64,000 nucleotides of DNA from Pegea sp. RAD2-039 (Eukaryota; Chordata; Thaliacea; Salpida; Salpidae), in the NCBI GenBank assembly GCA_034620365.1, contig JAQGEQ010000175.1:1798001-1862000 (forward strand), written 5' to 3'. Under the pieces are notes generated by a model. The model did not search any database. It was not told the DNA's origin and saw nothing but the letters and a program-made list of their open reading frames with translations. Each line of letters begins with the position of its first letter. Position 1 is the first letter of the stretch. This document shows, piece after piece, positions 23,147 through 35,800 of the stretch. The position numbers and the translations under genes were made by a program.

Positions 23147-24113
23147 AATCGAAGAGTAAAAATTGATATTTAAATGCTCTAATAGATTAAGAACTAATTA
23201 CTTTATGTACCATCAGGACAGTTGCTTGTGTCTGCTCATTTATCTTAAATTAAACAAAAATCTATATAAAGGCTTAAAAACATCTTGTAGAAGTTTATTT
23301 TTTTATTTTATTTATTTATTACAATTACTGCGAAGGAGGGTTTCAAAATAAACTCTGATGGTTTATTTTTATAAAATACTGAAACTATTTAGACTTTATT
23401 CACAATTTATATTTCAAAGAACTGATGTTTAAAATCTTTTTAATTAGAGTATATTGCAAGATATAATTTTTTTGTTTTTTAACTAAATTATGAAATTACC
23501 TTAGAGAATTTTGAAGTCACAGAAAGTTTTAATGTCGAACAATAAATGTTTAATGGTTTTTATTGTTTATTGGAATTAATATTTTCTTTTGTTTTTATGG
23601 ATTGAAAATTAATCATCTATATCGTTATGTTTTATGGCACGACTAAATATTTTTTCTTTTATTTTTGATATTTTTTCAATATTAAACGGAAATTAGTTTT
23701 TAGGTTGAAAATTCATGAACAAAATAATGAATTTATATTCTTTATTTTTTTTTATAGTTTGTCAATATTAAACGGAAATTGTTGTTTTAAATTGAAAATT
23801 CTTAAAAAAAATAATGAATGTTTTTATAATTTTGATAAAGTCAAAGTTATTATGTGTAACATTATATTAGTATTGATATTAGATTATTTTTTTAGGTTTT
23901 CAGATGTAAACTTTTTTGTTTATGTTAGTTGATGTAAAATAATCCTTGTGACAACATAAATTTTTTAATCTTAGCTTGTTCAATTTATCTAAATTAAACT
24001 TTAGATTTTATTTCAATCCATTGGATTTTTAGAAAAACACAAAAGATTTTTTAATATTTTATTAAAAACTTATTTTTATAGATAGACTTAAAATAGTGAA
24101 CATAGCAATAAAC
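23147..24113. other. TMEM245 upstream region
   Basis: Low-complexity AT-rich DNA. It holds a small tandem duplication (23676-23820, listed separately) and an acceptor-like TTTTTATAG ending at 24081, 32 bases before the TMEM245 ATG. The short open frames at 23163 and 23705 look like chance. Confidence 0.4.
23676..23820. repeat. Diverged tandem duplication, unit about 86 bp
   Basis: The block starting TCAATATTAAACGGAAATT at 23676 recurs at 23762. Both copies continue with a TTGAAAATTC-containing stretch and an A-rich stretch reaching ATAATGAAT. Two copies only, partly diverged. Confidence 0.7.
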
Positions 24114-26366
24114 ATGTCTTCTGATAGAGGATCTGCCACAAAGTCTCAATCCGTTTTGGATACAGTTGCTCACTTCATACCAATGGGACATGAGAAAGCT
24201 CTAAAACAAGCATTATACACTACTGGAAGTATAACAATTTTGGTGTTATTCTTTGTTGTTGTAGCTAATGCATATTTTGTGCTTAAATTGTTCATTAAGC
24301 CACTTCTTTGGTCATTACTTTGTGGTTCATTTTTATTTCCATTTAAGTTTGCACTTCACAAGTTCTTAGAACGTTGTTTGACTGACAGTTTGGAGTTAGA
24401 TGTTCCATTGTTTATTGAAGTCTCTCTCTTACCTTTGAGATTATTTTCAAAACTTTCAGATTATGTGGGTTCATTTGTAATAAAGAAATACTTCAGTATA
24501 ATATCTTTTATAATATTATTTGTATGTTTGTATGTACTACAAACATTAAATTTAGTTTCAACTATTTTTCTCTTATTTGTTAATACCATAAACTACTTAT
24601 TAAGCTTCCAATTTTTATGTTGGCAACATTTACCAAATCTGTTATGTTTTTTTGCATGTCTATGTCTAATTCCTGCTATTATTTTAAGGCAAGAAATCTT
24701 CATGCATATAGGTATTACATTTCTCTGGTTTGCTTTGTTAAACTTTTGTTTTTATGCTAACTTGGGTTTGGGGATACCAGTTGCAAGTATTTTTCTTTTA
24801 TTATTTGTTATTGGTTTGGTAAGAACAGATGTTAATTTGATTAATAAGCCTCAGAGTAGTGTAGGTGCCTCAAACAAATACTTTAATATTCTTTTTTGGT
24901 TGTTTGCTCTAGTGGTTTTTATTGAAAATGTTTCATTGATGATTTTTCTCTGTATTCCCTTGTTATTTTTCTTGTTAAAAAAATGTGTTCTTCATCAATT
25001 TACTTGGAGCATCATTGATTTGTTTTTGCAAAAATTCTTTGCAATACATTTAATTGATTTGAAATCAAAAATTGTTTCTACATCATCGAAAGTTGAACAT
25101 ATTTTGTTTCCATTACCAATAAAGTGTTTGTGGAATGTTATAAAGAAAGGTGATAGAAAAATTCACAAATTAATCTTGTCAAGATTGCCTATGATTACAA
25201 CAGTGATTATTATTTTATTAATATTTTCACAAACAATTATTTGTCTATTTTTTCTTGCTGTTCGAATTCAACATGAAAGTGTATTTGCTGTTCAAATAGC
25301 TTCTAATATTGTAAATGAAACTGTTCAAAAACATCCTGAACTAAGTAGATGGCTTCCTAGTGAAAGTTTTATGCAAAAGTCCATGGGTTCAATTGTAGAT
25401 ACAGTGTATACTCAAGGTCGTGAGTGGATATCTATAAAACTAAAAACATTACTTCTAGATCATCCAAATGTTAATAAAATAGAAAATCAAACTATTATGC
25501 TGTGGGACAATTTATATGAAGAGTGGTTTTCATCTGTTCAAGGAGTTGACTTTTCTCATAGAAAATATTTTAGCTTTAATAAACTGCAAGATTTAAGAAA
25601 AAAACAAGATTTAGCATTTAATATTATTGACTCTTTCTCTATTCATGAAATTTTAGCCTGGTTACAAGAAAATCTATCTTCTCTAATTTCTTATGCTGAA
25701 TCATTGTGGTCACTTACTCAAAGCAATTTAAACTTGATGATGTCAATTGTAACAACTATATTAACAGCTTTGTTACAAGGCGGAACTTTTGTTTTAAACT
25801 TTATTGTTTCACTTTTTATATTTTTTACAACTTTATTTTATTTACTCTCTACTAGTGTTGATCAATATAAACCAATTGAAGTGTTGGGCAAGTTGACGAG
25901 ACCAATGACTACTTCAGGCATGGTATTTGAAAATGCTGTGCAAGAAGCTGTGAAAGGAGTTTTTGGCGCATCACTTAAAATGTTTTGCTTTTATGGTATA
26001 TACACTTTTGTAAACCATTTGTTGTTCGGTGCACATATAGTTTTTATTCCATCTGTATTAGCAGCATTATTTGCTGCTGTTCCTATCATTGCAACTTATT
26101 GGGTTTGTATTCCATCTGCTTTAGAGCTTTGGCTTTATAATGGAAGTTTGTTTAAAGCTGTTGGATTGGTTATTTGTCAGTTAGTTCCAACTTTTTTTGT
26201 CGATTCAGCAATTTATCAAGATATTGGCCGGGGTGGTCATCCTTATATTAGTGGTTTGGCTGTGGCTGGTGGCTTGTATACGTATGGTTTAGAAGGCGCC
26301 ATTTTCGGACCATTGATTTTGTGCATATTACTTGTGGTGACTAATTTGTATTCAAGTTTATTTTAA
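24114..26366 (+). CDS. TMEM245: Transmembrane protein 245 (AI-2E transporter superfamily)
   Basis: Polytopic membrane protein of the AI-2E/PerM superfamily; its substrate in animals is not established. Intronless, 750 residues from the ATG at 24114 (an upstream in-frame GTG is ignored); human has about 880. Conserved blocks: KQALYTTG near residue 30, IKPLLWSLLCGSFLFPFK (about 67-85), a run of hydrophobic helices to about 300, then LSRWLPSES, YTQGREWISIKLK, LWDNLYEEWF, and the highly conserved C-terminal block EAVKGVFGASLKM ... FGAHIVFIPSVLAALFA ... FFVDSAIYQDI-GRGGHPYISGLAVAGG ... GLEGAIFGPLILC. At least ten membrane segments are evident. It lacks the long disordered loop and C-terminal tail of human TMEM245. 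The human gene has many introns; this one has none in the coding region. Confidence 0.95.
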   Translation: MSSDRGSATKSQSVLDTVAHFIPMGHEKALKQALYTTGSITILVLFFVVVANAYFVLKLFIKPLLWSLLCGSFLFPFKFALHKFLERCLTDSLELDVPLFIEVSLLPLRLFSKLSDYVGSFVIKKYFSIISFIILFVCLYVLQTLNLVSTIFLLFVNTINYLLSFQFLCWQHLPNLLCFFACLCLIPAIILRQEIFMHIGITFLWFALLNFCFYANLGLGIPVASIFLLLFVIGLVRTDVNLINKPQSSVGASNKYFNILFWLFALVVFIENVSLMIFLCIPLLFFLLKKCVLHQFTWSIIDLFLQKFFAIHLIDLKSKIVSTSSKVEHILFPLPIKCLWNVIKKGDRKIHKLILSRLPMITTVIIILLIFSQTIICLFFLAVRIQHESVFAVQIASNIVNETVQKHPELSRWLPSESFMQKSMGSIVDTVYTQGREWISIKLKTLLLDHPNVNKIENQTIMLWDNLYEEWFSSVQGVDFSHRKYFSFNKLQDLRKKQDLAFNIIDSFSIHEILAWLQENLSSLISYAESLWSLTQSNLNLMMSIVTTILTALLQGGTFVLNFIVSLFIFFTTLFYLLSTSVDQYKPIEVLGKLTRPMTTSGMVFENAVQEAVKGVFGASLKMFCFYGIYTFVNHLLFGAHIVFIPSVLAALFAAVPIIATYWVCIPSALELWLYNGSLFKAVGLVICQLVPTFFVDSAIYQDIGRGGHPYISGLAVAGGLYTYGLEGAIFGPLILCILLVVTNLYSSLF

Positions 26367-26639
26367 GAAGAACATTTTTCGTTGAGATTTTGTATATTCA
26401 TTTTTTTATTTCTTTTCTGATTTGTTCAATTTTGAAAGCTGCTTAAATCAAATTTTGTTGACGGATAAAATCTTAATTTTTTTTAATTTTAATAAAACAT
26501 ATTTCAAGATTTGTTCAACTTTTTTTACCAGAAAAATTATTAAAAATTGGAAAGTGAAAAATGTCAAACTTTCTTTCAACCTTAAGTAAATGATGAAGTG
26601 ACTAATTTAATGATGAACTGCCATTTATTTATTCAGTAA

Positions 26640-27600
26640 ACAAATCAACAGTTCATATAACGATCAAATATCATAAGCGAGGGGATAGTTGAAAGGTCTT
26701 AGGTATCACAATTTAAGATTAATACAGAATGAATAGAAACACTGTAGGGCATAGGTAAAATATAGATCATGAATCAAAAATTTGATGCAACAAAATAGGT
26801 GAGGAGACTCCGTGTAAATGAACTCTTGAATCCTATTTTTAACAGAATTTTAAAATACGAGGTAGCTTTTGATGTAGTGATGAAATCAAAAAACGAATTT
26901 GCAAACTTAGTCACTATAATAAAAGTTGTTCACCCACTACATGTTGTTAAGGTTGTTGAGCGGTTTTAATCTCCTGAGGACTTATGGAAGATTGCAATCT
27001 TTAAAGTATTCTATAATGGAATAAATCATTAATAATTTTAATAGTTGTACAAGATAAAAATAGGGTCGATATTGTAATGATTTGATATTGAGCTTATAGA
27101 GACAGTCTTTGCATGATGAAAAGCGATAGAACTCTTCCATTAGAAAAGTAAGTAACTTGAGAATAATGAGAAATTAAAGACATGTAATACAGGTTGAATT
27201 TTAGCATAGATAGATCTCTTAATAAAGTAAGATGGATTTTTCAGGTGTACGAGTGAACTTGTTCTTGATGCTGTGGACGGCATTGAAAATATCAAATTCA
27301 GTGATAACAAAGTCGTCCACTAGATTCGATTTTTTTGCTTTAAGAATAACGTTCTTATAATCATTGTTTTTACTGAAGACCTTTTAAAAGCTTTGGTTGA
27401 AAAGTTCAGTTTTTTTACGATCAATGTGATAAAAATTTTTATTTTGATCAATAAGAGGTGGTACTAACGAAATAGTTTTTAATTTTGATTTAACAAATTT
27501 ATAAAATTTACATAATACGCTGCTGTTCTTTAACTCAGTATCATTGAACCGTTTAAAATTGACTTACATAATTTAGACAGCTTTTACATAGACTGTCTAT
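26640..27600 (-). mobile_element. Decayed jockey/CR1-like LINE reverse transcriptase fragment (copy A)
   Basis: Translated on the minus strand, the region gives broken but ordered LINE ORF2 pieces: FVKSKLKTISLVPPLI, then KTELFNQSF, then FVITEFDIFNAVHSIK and FTRTPE (the usual TPDGIP position), then a NYRP-like piece (QYRPYF) and an HQKL-like piece. Many stops and frame changes; the element ends before the catalytic YADD block. About 90 bases of it (27240-27325) can be aligned by eye with copy B at 50850-50945. It lies between TMEM245 and the oligopeptidase gene and is clearly old. Confidence 0.65.
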
Positions 27601-28464
27601 TCGTCATCAAAGTTTCAGGTTGTATGGTTTAGCACCATGCTGCAGAATATAGAGAAAATGGTTCCTATAAACAACGGTCCTTGTTTTTACTACGTATGTA
27701 GTAAATTAGTATCATTTTAATTGGATATTACAATGGAACCTAAAGGTGTATTTCCTTAAGTAGAGAGTTATTGAATCAAAATACAACGTTAAACAAAATC
27801 TAAAACCTTTTCCTTTTAACTTTTCTCTGTGATTCCTTTGTGATCTGACCATAAAAGTGTTATGGATGAGTCGATACATAAATCTACGTAATATTACAAC
27901 ATAACCATAACTTATAAATATGAGTTCATTTTTTAGAATACCCCTTTTTGTACTTCTGAAAAAATGTTCGTATTTTAATTATCTATTTATTTTTAAATTT
28001 ACTTTGCTAGATTTCATTTTATGATATTTGAAATGCTTTTATAAATTGATACGTAATCATAACCTTATTTTATTTTTCTATTGATTTTTTTAAATTAAAC
28101 TCTATCGTATAAGCATAGAAGTCCTTACAAATTTATTAATTTTTTTCAATATTTAGTATTAAAAAGATGATTATTAAAGATTTTTTCTTAAAAAAAGTTA
28201 GTTTAAAATTATTGATATTAATAATTGTTATGATATATTCATTAATATTACAAACATTTTTCTATTAAGTTTTTTGATTGTCTTTCATATGAATCAAAAT
28301 TATGTGAAAGTTTTGTATGCTTGTTAAATAGTTTTTTTAAGATAGCTCTATATAACTTTTTTATAATAATCATTTTTCTATTATACCTTAAATTTAGTGA
28401 AATTGTTAATTTTCACTTAAACTTTGTTACTATAGACTAAATCAAGTTACTTTTCAGTTTAATT
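27601..28464. other. Intergenic, downstream of LINE copy A
   Basis: AT-rich DNA with no recognised gene, apart from possible faint continuation of LINE sequence up to about 27650. An acceptor-like CTTTTCAG ends just before 28458, a few bases before a short ORF. Confidence 0.4.
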
Positions 28465-28874
28465 ATGTTATCAAATAAATTTTCAAAATTTTTTATTTAT
28501 AAAAATAATTTAATGAATAATGTTTCTATCATTGTAAAAAAGTATAATAATATTTCTACAAAAACCTCTTTTAGAAGTCTATCTTCAAAGACATCTGAAT
28601 CTTATTATGAAGGTAAATTTTTTGAGTTTTAGATCAGAAAATTTAACATCTTGCATATTTTGCATTTCAATAAACATTAGTAAAATTGGTATATATCGTT
28701 TTAAATGTTTAATTTATAGAAATATTTGAAACACTTTTACTTCATGTAAAGTTTATAAATTCTTATGAAACTTATTCTTCAAAAAAATTCAGTTTTGTTT
28801 ATCAGCTTTATTACTAATTCTTTTAGTTTTGTCTTTTAGCAACTTTTTTATTCTATGCTTGGTATATTTTTTAG
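28465..28874 (+). CDS. Possible short two-exon ORF with a mitochondrial-type presequence
   Basis: An ATG at 28465 opens a 49-codon exon (to 28612) ending at a GTAAAT donor. The peptide is rich in K, R, S and N, lacks acidic residues until its end, and ends FRSLSSKTSESYYE, which looks like a mitochondrial targeting sequence. Splicing to the CTTTTAG acceptor before 28840 would add only ATFLFYAWYIF and a stop (28872-28874), a membrane-like end giving a 60-residue protein. The exon cannot be joined in frame to the oligopeptidase start at 29413, because a stop lies between the best acceptor (29362) and that ATG. It could be a small gene, an upstream ORF in a leader, or chance. Low confidence. Confidence 0.2.
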
Positions 28875-29412
28875 TTAATTTTATTATTTAGTATCTTTTT
28901 TGCATTTTTGTCTGTACTTTTCCTTAGTATTTTTGTTAATTTAATTTCTGTAATAATTTTCTTATAACCTAATTTCTATTTTAGTTTTTTTTTATTCTAC
29001 TTAGAAGTTCTCTAGAAATTATAAAATTTCTTTTTTTATATGTTGTGAATCTTATTTTAATCTTTTCTGCAGTCTAATCTATGTAAAATTTGGGAAATAA
29101 CTTAGATTTTTTCAATTATTTTGATTGTCAAGTTTATTTTTCAAAGTTTTTATATTTATCTATATCATTATTTCAAAACTAAGTATATATCTTTGATTTT
29201 TTTAGTACAACATTTTTTCAATTTCTTGCTTTAATTATTAAATAATAAATTCTAACTCTGATTTATAAATAAGCTTATATCTTAACTAATAATAGTATAT
29301 TCAATTATTTCAATATCTTATATTTTAATGATATTTTCATCAAAATTGTTCCTGTTTTATAGAATAAAATTATTGAACTTTATTTTATCAAAACTTTTTA
29401 TACCAAATAAAA
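28875..29412. other. Upstream of the oligopeptidase gene
   Basis: Very T-rich DNA; probable intron or promoter. A strong acceptor-like GTTTTATAG ends at 29362, 50 bases before the ATG. Nothing else was recognised. Confidence 0.4.
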
Positions 29413-32218
29413 ATGCCTCTAGAAGATCTTTCGTGGAAACTTTCTCCAGAAGATATTCTTACAAGAACTGATAAACTTATTGAAGATACTAAATCAGTGA
29501 TTGCAAAAATTGAGCAAATCCCAATTGACAAAGTATCTTATTGCAATGTCATTAAACCTCTAACTGTGTTGGGTTCTCAGTTTAGCACTGAAAGGTAATT
29601 TTTCAAATTTTTTTTAGAGTTCTATTTGTGAATATATTAAGTAAACTTTGAACATTTTCTAGCAACAACCTTGACTTTTATCAACATGTTCATCCTGATA
29701 AAGATAAAAGAGATGCAAGCACGAAATCAGATATGAAAATTTCTGAATTTAAAGTTGAACTTAGTATGAATAAAGAAGTTTTCGAAAGGTAAAAAATTAT
29801 TTAGTATTTTTTAATACTTTTTATCATTATCAATTAATATTTATTTCAATTTTCTCAGAGTTGTAGCTGTATCAAAGCTTCCTGATCTGAAAATAAGTCC
29901 AGAAGAGAAGAGATATATAAGATTCAGTATAAAAGAAGGAGAGCGTTGTGGACTTCATCTGGATAGTAGTGTCAGAGAGGAGATTGAAGTAAATCGTCAA
30001 TTTTTTAGATCAGCTCATTGTGTCTTATCTAATGACTTTGCATTTTACATCAGAAATTGAAAAAAGAAAATTCTGAACTAGCAATTTCATATCAAAAGAA
30101 CCTAGTTGAAGATAAAACAACTCTTTATTTCGAAAAATCCCAACTTACTGGAATGGATGATGGTAACTTAATAAATTTCTTAATTTGATTTCTTGAAATA
30201 AAACTGAATTTTGTTTAGATTATTTGAGTGGTTTGAAAAAAGTGGATGATAAGTTCAGTGTTTCAATCCAATATCCTGACTATTTTCCGTTGATGCAAAA
30301 ATGTTCAGTGTCCGAAACTAGAAAGTCTATGTTGAAGGCTTTCCATTCGAAATGCAAGGTGATTATGATGAAGATTTGCCAGCTGGTTTAAACACCAACT
30401 TATGTTTATTCTAGAAAGAAAACTCCGTTATTTTGCAAAAATTAGTGGACAACAGACGAAAACTTGCACACAAACTTGGTTTTGATACTCATGCTGCTTT
30501 TGTTCATGATATGAGAATGGCAAAACATCCGGATAATGTCCGAAACTTTCTCGAAGTACTTGCTGGTTGGTTGATTTGTTGATTTTACAATTTTATAAAT
30601 TGATGTTTTCAACGAATAGGAAAGTTGAAGGCTGTTGGCAAAAGTGAACTGGATGAGATTTTACAGATGAAAAAAGAAGAGTGTGCTCAAATCAAAGAAG
30701 ACTTTGATGGAGCTGTTAACATGTGGGATCTCCGGTAAAGTTACATTTCGAGTTGTTATAGAAATTACTAAAAATCATATTTTAGATATTACTCGAAAAA
30801 AATTGAGAAGGAGAAGTTTGCAGTTGATCACAACAAACTGAAAGAATATTTCCCGATGGAAGCAGTGACTAAAGGTCTTCTGAAAATTTACGAAAATCTT
30901 CTCTGTTTAAAGTGAGTAATTACATAATTAAATGCGACAAATCAACTTTGTTTTAAAATTAATTTAGCAAAAAATATTTGGAAACACTTGAAATTTTGTT
31001 TTTTCTATTTTTACAGATTTGAGCAAATTGAAGAACTAGAAGTTTGGCATGAAGACGTAACAGCATACAAAGTGATAGATCAAAGTTCCAACCAGATAAT
31101 CGGATATTTTTATTTGGATCTTTATCCTCGCGAAGGCAAATACGGCCACGCTGCTTGTTTTGGACTGGTCCCTGGTTGCTTGAAACCAGATGGAACTCGA
31201 CAAACTGGTTAGTTGGTTTTATTTTTATGCTACAAACACCAATTTACCAGAAACCTTCCAGCGGTGGCTGCTATGGTTTCAAATTTCACCAAACCAACTA
31301 AAACCAAACCATCTCTTCTACTTCACGATGAGGTGGAGACTTTCTTCCACGAATTTGGTCACGTGATGCATCAAATCTGTGCAGAGGTCTTTTATTTCTT
31401 CATCTCTTCTCCCTTAACCACATCTTTGACTTCAGGCTGAACTTTATAAGTTCAGTGGCACTTCTGTTGAACGAGACTTTGTCGAAGCTCCATCGCAGAT
31501 GTTAGAAAATTGGTGTTGGGAAGCAGAACCTCTAAAAATCATGTCATCTCACTATCAGGTAACATCTCCAATACCATTCACATCATTTGATCGCTTCCCT
31601 TCCAGTCTGGTGAAACTCTACCTGATGATATGATCTCGACTTTAGTCAAATCTCGAAATGCTAATTTTGGTCTCTTCTACCTGCGTCAGATCGCTCTTTC
31701 GACGCTGGATCTCAATCTGCATACGATGGATTCTTCTCCAGATGTTGCTAAGGTTTCTTCATAGATTTAGTTCGCTCGAAATCTTCAAATGATTTATTTG
31801 TAGGTTTATGCTGACTGCTTCGCAAGTATAGTCGGTATATCAGCCGTTGAAGACACTTGTATGCCAGCTTCATTTGGACATCTAGCTGGTGGTTATGATG
31901 CTCAATATTATGGGTATTTATGGAGCGAAGTATTCTGCTATGATATGTTCTACTCAAGGTTAGTAGAGTGTCCAGTTTGGTCGACAAGTTTCATGGAATT
32001 TATTTAGATAATTGTCAACTAGAAAATATCTTATTCAATTTTGTTGTAGATTCAAGAAAGAAGGAATCATGAACCCGAAAGTAGGCATGGATTATCGCAA
32101 GAACATCTTGAAGCCTGGTGGTTCTATTGATGCTACTGTAATGTTAAAAAACTTTTTGGCACGAGAACCCAACCAAGAAGCTTTTCTAGCAGCTAAAGGC
32201 TTAACCCAAAATGCCTGA
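29413..32218 (+). CDS. THOP1: Thimet oligopeptidase / neurolysin (M3A zinc metallopeptidase)
   Basis: Zinc endopeptidase that cleaves short peptides. Fourteen exons: 29413-29594, 29663-29788, 29859-29988, 30054-30162, 30219-30358, 30415-30565, 30620-30734, 30786-30911, 31017-31207, 31262-31386, 31436-31558, 31606-31752, 31804-31958, 32050-32218; 662 residues (human THOP1 689). The active-site HEFGH lies at about 453-457 with the third zinc ligand Glu in FVEAPSQ near 482. Other landmarks: the start [92 protein letters not shown] and KPGGS. The body is closest to cytosolic THOP1 ([17 protein letters not shown]), but THOP1 and neurolysin cannot be separated confidently. Convergent with GFM2. Confidence 0.94.
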
Positions 32219-32858
32219 TTCTAATAAATGATAACAAGACTTTAGGCAACTTAAGAAATAACTTATTTATCGAAAGTTTAAAGCATTTTAGCTACTGAAT
32301 AAAAGTAATATTTACAGAAATTTCTAAGATGTTAGCTAAACTATTTCATATTAGATTCCCAAAACTGTTTGAATAATTAGTTTTTAACTGATGACTATCT
32401 TTGATAATTAAATTAATTAAAATGTTTTTAAGTAAAATTTTCAGTAAAATCTACAGTTGACTGAACAAACTGAAGATGTTTTTCGGTTTCAAGAAAAAAA
32501 CTATTTTTAAGAATTTGTAGAAGTTTTCTTCATGTTAAACTTAAATCACATTTAGAAGGTGATGAAATAGTTTTACATTATAAAAACAAACCCAAGCTTC
32601 TAAAACATTTGAAAAATTCGGTTGAAAGTCAAATAATTTGATCTGATCACTGTTTAATCCCAGCAAAGTCATCAACCTTAATCACATATATATTTCCTTT
32701 TAGAAGAATAAAAACTGCCAGTGGTTGAGGGAAATCTATCAGTTATTTTAAAGAATGAAATTCAATTGAGAAATATTTTGCTACTGAGTCCAACACAAAA
32801 GGTCTTCCTTAGATTTCATGATTGTAAATAGTAGAGTCACATAGAAATAAACTGAAGA
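32219..32858. other. Convergent 3' intergenic region, THOP1 / GFM2
   Basis: About 640 bases between two converging stops. It should hold both 3' untranslated regions. No ORF or repeat was recognised. Confidence 0.5.
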
Positions 32859-35800
32859 TTATGCTGTTCCTTGAAGCGTATCACGTAGTTGATCCACTCT
32901 ATGAGGAGGAACAACATCATAACCGATCACATGCATCGAAAGATCAGCTCGCCCAGATGTAGCACTTCTTAGTTTAGAAGGAAATCCCTAAAAAATATCC
33001 AACAATCAAACAATTCCATGAAAACTTTTCAACTTACTTTCATCTCATCAACCGGTGCCACTGCTCGTATGACGTAATGACGATTTTCAAAAGTGACGTC
33101 ATCAACAATAGCGTGACATTTGAGAAGCTCAGTGATGATTATAGATGGATCACGATTTGTAGTTGTGATCTGAAGAAGTGTTTTATAAAAAGATAAATCC
33201 GATTAGACAGATCCTTACTTCTGTTTGCATCATAGGCTGTTTAAGGATACATTTGGCTTTCATCAGAGCATTCCTTACACATTTGATTGTTGATGATGTG
33301 ATTAATGACATTGGACAATTTGAACTCGTCTGAATTTGGTTTAAAACAACTTTTGTGGCAATAACTGGAAATCCAAGTAAGGCACCTGTAAAAGATACTT
33401 TTTTTACAAACTCCACAATTATTTGACAAATTTTATTTCAATTTCAGTTTCCTAAACTTACTTTGATGACTTATTATCAACCAAATAAACAAATTCACCT
33501 TTTCGGCAAGCTTGTACAACACCTCGACAAGCGGCATCTGTTTTATGACTCTCCTTACATTTCACTTTTACATCTCGAATTTCACGAAGAGTAACATCTT
33601 GATCATCAGGAAGAATACTTACATTGATAGTGACAGTGTGCTTTGTGTCAAAAATCAAACGTTCAAACTTTTCTGCTCAACAAATTTCGATAAAAACAAA
33701 AGTGTTGTGACAACAACAAACCTGTATATGAGACTGGTACAGTAGCTTGCTCTTTATATGCGATATTGATCGGACCAACATGAAGATCAATTTTAAACTC
33801 TTTTCTAAGTCTTTCTGTGATCACTTCAACATGAAGCTCTCCCATTCCTGATAAGATCATTTCACCTTCATCACTCATTTGTAATCTGATCGAAGGATCT
33901 TCACAACTTATTTTATTCATTGCTTCAACTAATACTAAAAAAACAAAATATTTATTTGATTTGAAGACAAAGACGATCACATTAAACTATTTACATTTTT
34001 CTTCAGTTAAGCTGTTTGTATATAAAGCGCAATAAAAAACTGATTCAGGAATTCGAACAGATGAAAGAACAGCATCTAAACCACTTCTTCCATCTAAATA
34101 AATCGTGTTAGATCTTCATCTTGTTCAAATCACCAAAAGTCGAACATTCAAACCTAAGCAAGCTTTTTCACACGCTGATTGAAAATCATGTTCTGAAGCA
34201 ACAAGCGTGTCACCAGTAACAGTATGTTTTAAACCAGACATGATTCCTATATCACCAGCAACCAGTTTGTCGACAGTTAAGAACTCATTTGCATTTGCTT
34301 TCAAAAGTCGAACAGAATTCTCACTGTAAAATTAAATCTTTTAAAAGTTTAGTAAAAGAGTAAATATAAAAGATTTTATATAAAAATTAGTTAGCTTAAA
34401 AGCAATTTAGATCAAATTTTGTGTCTTTAAAATATGGAACCTTTTCTCTTTATTCACATTATATAGAGTGTCACGTGACGATATACTTCCAGAATAAATT
34501 CGGACAAAGACAACTGGTCCAAGACGTTTGTCATGAAGAACTTTAAAGGCCGTTGCCACTAAAGATCCATTGTAAAATTTCCTTCACAAAAATAAGAATT
34601 ATGAAAACAGTTTTAATCAAAATAAGTTTCATTAACTTCAAGAGTTTATAACAAAAATTAAATTTATCAGAAAAATTGTAAATTGATTTGGTAAAGACAG
34701 TTTTATAACTAACAAGAATTCATGTTGAACTTCATTAGGAGCTGGTAGATAATCGACTACAGCATCTAGTAGAGGTTGTACTCCGATGTTCTTGAAAGAA
34801 CTTCCACATAAAACAGGAACAAAAAAATGTTGAAGAGTCGATTTTTTAATAGCAGATTGTAAAAGATCAAACGGAAACTTGAGAGGATCCCCACCAACAA
34901 GATCATCTAACCAAACTTCAGCAACCGTATCATCTATATCTGCTAACTACTCTCATAATTATTCTTTTATAAATTTAATTTTCAACTTTATTAAATATTC
35001 ACCTTTTCAATCAAATTTGTTCTAACTTCAACAGCTTTTTGCCATAATTCATGGTCTTGTTCCAACTTCTTTGTATCGAATAATCTTCCTTTTTTTCCAT
35101 GATCATATTTTGATGACCATCTATTCTCAATCATTTTGACAACGTCAATATTTCCAACAAATTCTTTTCCGTTATAAAGAGGCAACTACAAAAATATTTT
35201 ACAATAAATTAGAACTACAAACATGAAATTGGAAGTTGAAGTCATACAGATAGATTTCAAACACTTTTTGGTTTGTAAAAGAAAATAAGTATCAACTAAC
35301 TATCACTTTTACTATTAACTGAAAGCAGTAAGTATCTTCTAAGCTTTCTATACTTTTCATTTTGATAAATGATCGTTTATCGACGTGATAAGAAAGTGTT
35401 TGGTTCCACCCTTTTTTTGTTTCATCTTGCTTATAGCAGGAACCTAGCTAGTGTTGGTTTGATGCTGATTATATTTGTCTTTACTCTGCTACAAATCAGT
35501 GACCTCGATCAGTCAGATCTTAATTTACAATAACTAAATGTCAAGCGAGTGTAACCCAATGAGAGCAAAAAAGCAAAATACTTCTAAAAACAATACTGAT
35601 TGGATGAATTAACAAATAAACTCAACCAATCAAAAATGAGTTTATGTTACGAACCGGTCACAAAATAAATTAATAAAAAAATATCCTCAAATTGACGTGT
35701 TTGAGACAAAGTTAGCTTAAAAAGTACAAATAATAGTGCTTGGTGGTAAAGGTACTGAGAATTCATGTGCATTTTGCAAAGTTAAATAAAGATATCTACA

